The notes below the pieces were generated by a model. The model did no database searches. It was not told where the DNA came from and worked only from the letters and a program-made list of their open reading frames with translations. The position numbers and the translations under genes are program-made. 9,687 nt of DNA from Dehalococcoidia bacterium (GTDB lineage Bacteria; Chloroflexota; Dehalococcoidia; UBA2979), in NCBI GenBank assembly GCA_023228765.1, contig JALOAM010000118.1, positions 1-9,687 of the forward strand. Reading direction: 5' to 3'. Of the stretch, positions 6,848 to 9,687 are shown piece by piece; position 1 is the stretch's first letter; each line of letters begins with the position of its first letter.

Positions 6848-7411
6848 GTGGCGTACGGAATCGGCGTCGCCAAGGGCATGCTTGTCACCCTCAAGCATGT
6901 GTTCCGCCCCGCTATCACGGTGAATTACCCGGAGCAGCAGCGGGAAGTCCCGGTCCGCGCGCGCACGAACCTGCTGTGGTTCGAGGAGCGCTGCACCGGC
7001 TGCTCGACCTGCGCGCAGGCCTGCCCGGACGGCTGCATCCTCGTCCATACGTCACCGCGCGAGGACGGCACGCTGCGCATTGACCGCTACGAGATCGACT
7101 TCCGCATCTGCATGTACTGCGGGCTCTGCACGGAGGCGTGCCCGTACCAGGCCATCCAGGCCGGTGGGCGCTACAACGATGCGGTGTACCTGTTCGAGAA
7201 CATGTACCGCGACCGTGACTCGCTGACCCGCGAGGCGCAGCAGTACCTCCGCAAGACGGACGGACGCTACCCGAACGGTCAGACGCAGGCGGAGAACCCG
7301 CTGCGCACGGAGATGCCGACCGCGCGTTCGCGCGTCGATGTCGCCGGCGCGGGCGGCGCGTTCGGACCGCAGCGGCTCCCGGGGCGGCACAACTCGGACA
7401 AGCAGAACTAG
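6848..7411 (+). CDS. nuoI: NADH-quinone oxidoreductase subunit I-like protein (2x[4Fe-4S])
   Basis: NuoI is the ferredoxin-like subunit of complex I that carries clusters N6a and N6b between the NuoG side and the quinone site, on the cytoplasmic face of the membrane. It has 187 aa. An amphipathic N-terminus (GMLVTLKHVFRPAITVNYPE, 10-29) is typical of NuoI. The two motifs are C49-x2-C52-x2-C55-x3-C59-P and C88-x2-C91-x2-C94-x3-C98-P. The C-terminal 60-70 residues are polar and probably flexible. The GTG at 6848 is chosen because the protein then begins where NuoI families do; GGGAAG lies about eight bases upstream. A longer reading from the ATG at 6761 adds a proline-rich extension unlike the family. 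It precedes a NuoG-like gene by 60 bp, not the usual nuoG-nuoH-nuoI order, so a complex I-like or other ferredoxin-type enzyme is possible. Confidence 0.87.
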   Translation: MAYGIGVAKGMLVTLKHVFRPAITVNYPEQQREVPVRARTNLLWFEERCTGCSTCAQACPDGCILVHTSPREDGTLRIDRYEIDFRICMYCGLCTEACPYQAIQAGGRYNDAVYLFENMYRDRDSLTREAQQYLRKTDGRYPNGQTQAENPLRTEMPTARSRVDVAGAGGAFGPQRLPGRHNSDKQN

Positions 7412-7421
7412 GTCGGACATC

Positions 7422-7448
7422 CGCGCGGAGGAATCCTCCTCCCGCGCG
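7422..7448 (+). other. Strong hairpin between nuoI and nuoG
   Basis: An 11-bp stem pairs 7422-7432 with 7437-7448, with one bulged C (7441) and a four-base loop; seven of the pairs are an uninterrupted GC block. It starts 10 bases after the nuoI stop and ends 23 bases before the nuoG GTG. There is no T-run after it, so it is not a classical terminator. It could stabilise the upstream message, attenuate transcription or limit access to the nuoG start. Confidence 0.6.
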
Positions 7449-7471
7449 TGACTGCTGGGGTTGGGGGCATC

Positions 7472-9687
7472 GTGGTCCAGATCTCGATCAATGGCCGCAC
7501 CGTGGACGCCGAGCCGGGTCGCCGCCTGGTCGAGGTGATCAAGGAGCAGGGGATCGCGATCACGAACCTCTGCTACATCGACGGCCTGGAACCCTACGCC
7601 GGCTGCCGTACCTGCATCGTGGAGATCGAGGGCGGACGCCCCACCAACCTCCAGCTCTCCTGCGTCGCCCAGGTCGCCGAGGGCATGGTGGTCACCACCG
7701 ACACCGAGGCGACCAAGCGGACCCGCCAGTCCGTCATGTCCATGATCCTGGCGAACCACCCGGACCGCTGCCTCACCTGCCACCGCCGCGTCCACTGCAT
7801 GCCGGGCGACATCTGCCTGCGTGACGACGTGGTGACGCACCGCTGCCTCACCTGCTCCAAGAACTACCGCTGCGAGCTGCAGACCTCCTGCGAGATCGTG
7901 GACCAGGGCGACTTCGACGAGCCGTGGGTCGGCGAGGCGCGCTCTTACTACGAGACACCGCCCCCGGAGCCGGACCGCGGCAACCCCTACCTGGAGTTCG
8001 ACCCGCAGATGTGCATCATCTGCACCCGCTGTGTCCGTTCCTGTGACGAGCTGCGCCACACCGGCGCCCTGACGCTCTCCGGCAAGGGCCACACGACGAT
8101 GATCGCCTTCGGCACGGGCGGCCAGATCCACGAGTCCGACTGCGACTTCTGTGGCGCCTGCATCGACGTCTGCCCCACGGCGACCCTGATGGAGAAGCCG
8201 AACAAGTGGGTGGGCCGCGCCGACGAGTGGACGAACTCCGTCTGCAACGGCTGCTCCATGGGCTGCACGATCTCGTACGGCATCAACGACGACTTCGGTC
8301 CCACCATCGTGCGGCCGGACCGCGTGAACCCGGCCTCGCGCGACCAGATCTGCGTCCGCGGCCGGTTCCACTACGACGCCGTGCCGGACAAGCAGCGCCT
8401 CTCGCGCGCCCTCGTGCGCGCGGGCCAGCGCCTGATCCCCGCGTCATTCGAGGACGCCCTGGCCCGCGCCGTGGACGAGGTCACGAAGGTGAAGCAGTCG
8501 GCGGGCGCCGGCGCCATCGCCGTCCTCGGCTCGCCGCTGGTGACCAACGAGGAGGCCTTCGTCCTCCGCCAGCTCGCGGACGCCATCGGCACCCCGAACG
8601 TGGACTTCGCCACCGGCGCCGTCCACCGCTCGGCGACCGCGGCGCTGGAGCGCGCCTTCGGCACGAGCCGCCTCCCCGCCGAACTCGCGAACATCGAGAA
8701 GAGCGACACGATCATCGCGATCGCCCGCGACCTGGAGGAGGCGCACCAGGTCGCGTCCCTCCGCATGAAGGACGCGAAGGTCAAGCGCAACGCCGCGATC
8801 GTCCTGATCTCGCCCACCTGGAGCGAGCTGGACCGCTTCGCCGCCGCCGTGCTGCGTGTGCGACCCGGCCAGGAGGCCACCGCCGCGCAGGCCCTCGCGG
8901 ACGGCGCTGCCGCCCCTGCCGGTGTCGACGCCGGCCAGTGGGACGCCGCCCTCGCCGTGGTGAACGGCGCGAAGTCCAACCAGGACACGCGCGCGACCGT
9001 CATCGTGGGGCCGGACGACCACTGGGGCACCTACGCCGGTGCGGCCGTCGCCGCTGCCTCGAACCTCGCGGTCACGCTCCGCGGTGAGGGCGCCGCCGAG
9101 TCACTGCTCTACCTCCCGACGGGCGGCAACGCTCGCGGCATCACGGACGCGGGTGTCACACCGGGCGCCGGTGGCCAGAGCTTCGCCGAGGTCATCGCCG
9201 GCGCGAAGTCGGGCGCGATCAAGGCCATCGTCCTGCACGCCGACAACCCGCTGCTGACCTCCCCCGGTACCGCCGACGTCACCGCCGCGCTCGAGGCCCT
9301 CGACGCGCTCGTGGTCATCGACTCGGTGCGGTCCACCGCCGCCGAGCACGCGACCGTCGTGCTACCGGAGACGCCGTTCTTCGCGAAGGACGGGACGATC
9401 ACCAACGCGGACGGTCACGTCTTCCGCCACCACCCCGCCCGCAAGGACGGCCAGCAGGCCGCCCCCGGCCTCCACGTCGTCGCTGCTCTCGCGAACGCCC
9501 TCGGCGCGGACGTCCCGTACGCCTCCTCGGACGACGTAACCAACGCGATCGCGGCTCAGGTGGAGGGGTACCCCACCGCCGCGGCCCTGGGCGCGAGCCC
9601 GGCGACGACCCGCGTGGTCGGGACGCCCTCGCGCGCCGCGAAGCAGGAGGTGGCCGGCTCGCCCACCGCTTCCGCCTCCGACATCCA
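7472..9687 (+). CDS. nuoG: NuoG/formate-dehydrogenase-like Fe-S subunit, 5' part (runs off the window end)
   Basis: Probably the large electron-carrying subunit of a complex I-like enzyme. 738 codons are visible with no stop. In order: a [2Fe-2S] ferredoxin domain (C34, C45, C48, C64); H96-x3-C100-x2-C103-x5-C109; a second C125-x2-C128-x5-C134 followed by ELQ; two ferredoxin-type [4Fe-4S] motifs (C181/184/187/191 and C224/227/230/234); a molybdopterin-type [4Fe-4S] motif (C258, C261, C265, C294); then a long molybdopterin-oxidoreductase-like domain with GGNARG and KDGTITNADGHVFR, both NuoG-like. Where formate dehydrogenase has its catalytic Cys or Sec before His, this protein has V384-H385, so formate oxidation is not expected. 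The GTG at 7472 fits the domain start but has only a weak G-rich SD; an in-frame GTG at 7448 would add eight residues. Automated annotation may call it formate dehydrogenase alpha. Confidence 0.85.
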   Translation, partial: MVQISINGRTVDAEPGRRLVEVIKEQGIAITNLCYIDGLEPYAGCRTCIVEIEGGRPTNLQLSCVAQVAEGMVVTTDTEATKRTRQSVMSMILANHPDRCLTCHRRVHCMPGDICLRDDVVTHRCLTCSKNYRCELQTSCEIVDQGDFDEPWVGEARSYYETPPPEPDRGNPYLEFDPQMCIICTRCVRSCDELRHTGALTLSGKGHTTMIAFGTGGQIHESDCDFCGACIDVCPTATLMEKPNKWVGRADEWTNSVCNGCSMGCTISYGINDDFGPTIVRPDRVNPASRDQICVRGRFHYDAVPDKQRLSRALVRAGQRLIPASFEDALARAVDEVTKVKQSAGAGAIAVLGSPLVTNEEAFVLRQLADAIGTPNVDFATGAVHRSATAALERAFGTSRLPAELANIEKSDTIIAIARDLEEAHQVASLRMKDAKVKRNAAIVLISPTWSELDRFAAAVLRVRPGQEATAAQALADGAAAPAGVDAGQWDAALAVVNGAKSNQDTRATVIVGPDDHWGTYAGAAVAAASNLAVTLRGEGAAESLLYLPTGGNARGITDAGVTPGAGGQSFAEVIAGAKSGAIKAIVLHADNPLLTSPGTADVTAALEALDALVVIDSVRSTAAEHATVVLPETPFFAKDGTITNADGHVFRHHPARKDGQQAAPGLHVVAALANALGADVPYASSDDVTNAIAAQVEGYPTAAALGASPATTRVVGTPSRAAKQEVAGSPTASASDI

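Noticed and set aside
7052..8371. A 439-codon open frame on the minus strand over nuoI and nuoG
   Set aside because: It is dominated by Val/Ala/Arg/His/Asp without recognisable domains and lies opposite cysteine-rich genes with clear cluster motifs.
8621..8623. Selenocysteine at the FDH catalytic position
   Set aside because: The codon is GTC (Val), not TGA, and the frame is open throughout.

Overview
The window is a high-G+C stretch of an ordinary bacterial chromosome, with nine protein genes packed on both strands and few gaps. No rRNA, tRNA, CRISPR array, insertion sequence or phage gene was seen. The organism cannot be named from sequence alone. A PriA with every helicase motif intact argues against a typical actinobacterium, where PriA is usually degenerate. 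Together with the unusual NuoG-like protein, this fits a high-G+C Chloroflexota-type lineage; that placement is an inference.

Region 1 (1-3617, minus strand): a HIT-family nucleotide-binding protein, the primosomal helicase PriA and the start of peptide deformylase (Def), read in that order. PriA has an altered first zinc site and an enlarged region of winged-helix-like modules ahead of its helicase core. Def starts at a TTG with a good Shine-Dalgarno (SD) sequence and has its own sigma70-like promoter.

Region 2 (3653-4703, plus strand): a NifU/IscU-type Fe-S scaffold protein, then a MobA/MocA-like molybdenum-cofactor nucleotidyltransferase. The scaffold gene diverges from the HIT gene across only 35 bp. 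Both the scaffold gene and priA look leaderless, with a -10-like hexamer exactly six bases before the ATG and no SD.

Region 3 (4722-6535, minus strand): a two-gene ABC-2 exporter of the daunorubicin-resistance (DrrA/DrrB) type, ATPase first, with an ATGA overlap between the genes. It converges on the cofactor gene with 18 bp between the stops.

Region 4 (6848-9687, plus strand): a NuoI-like two-cluster ferredoxin subunit, then a long NuoG/formate-dehydrogenase-like Fe-S protein that runs off the window. They are separated by 60 bp containing a strong hairpin. The large subunit is the most interesting item. It carries a tandem pair of C-x2-C-x5-C motifs where relatives usually have one, has FDH-type ferredoxin clusters, and has lost the catalytic Cys/Sec. 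It is probably an electron-wiring subunit of a complex I-like enzyme rather than a formate dehydrogenase. The Fe-S scaffold and cofactor genes could serve such enzymes, but nothing here shows a direct link.
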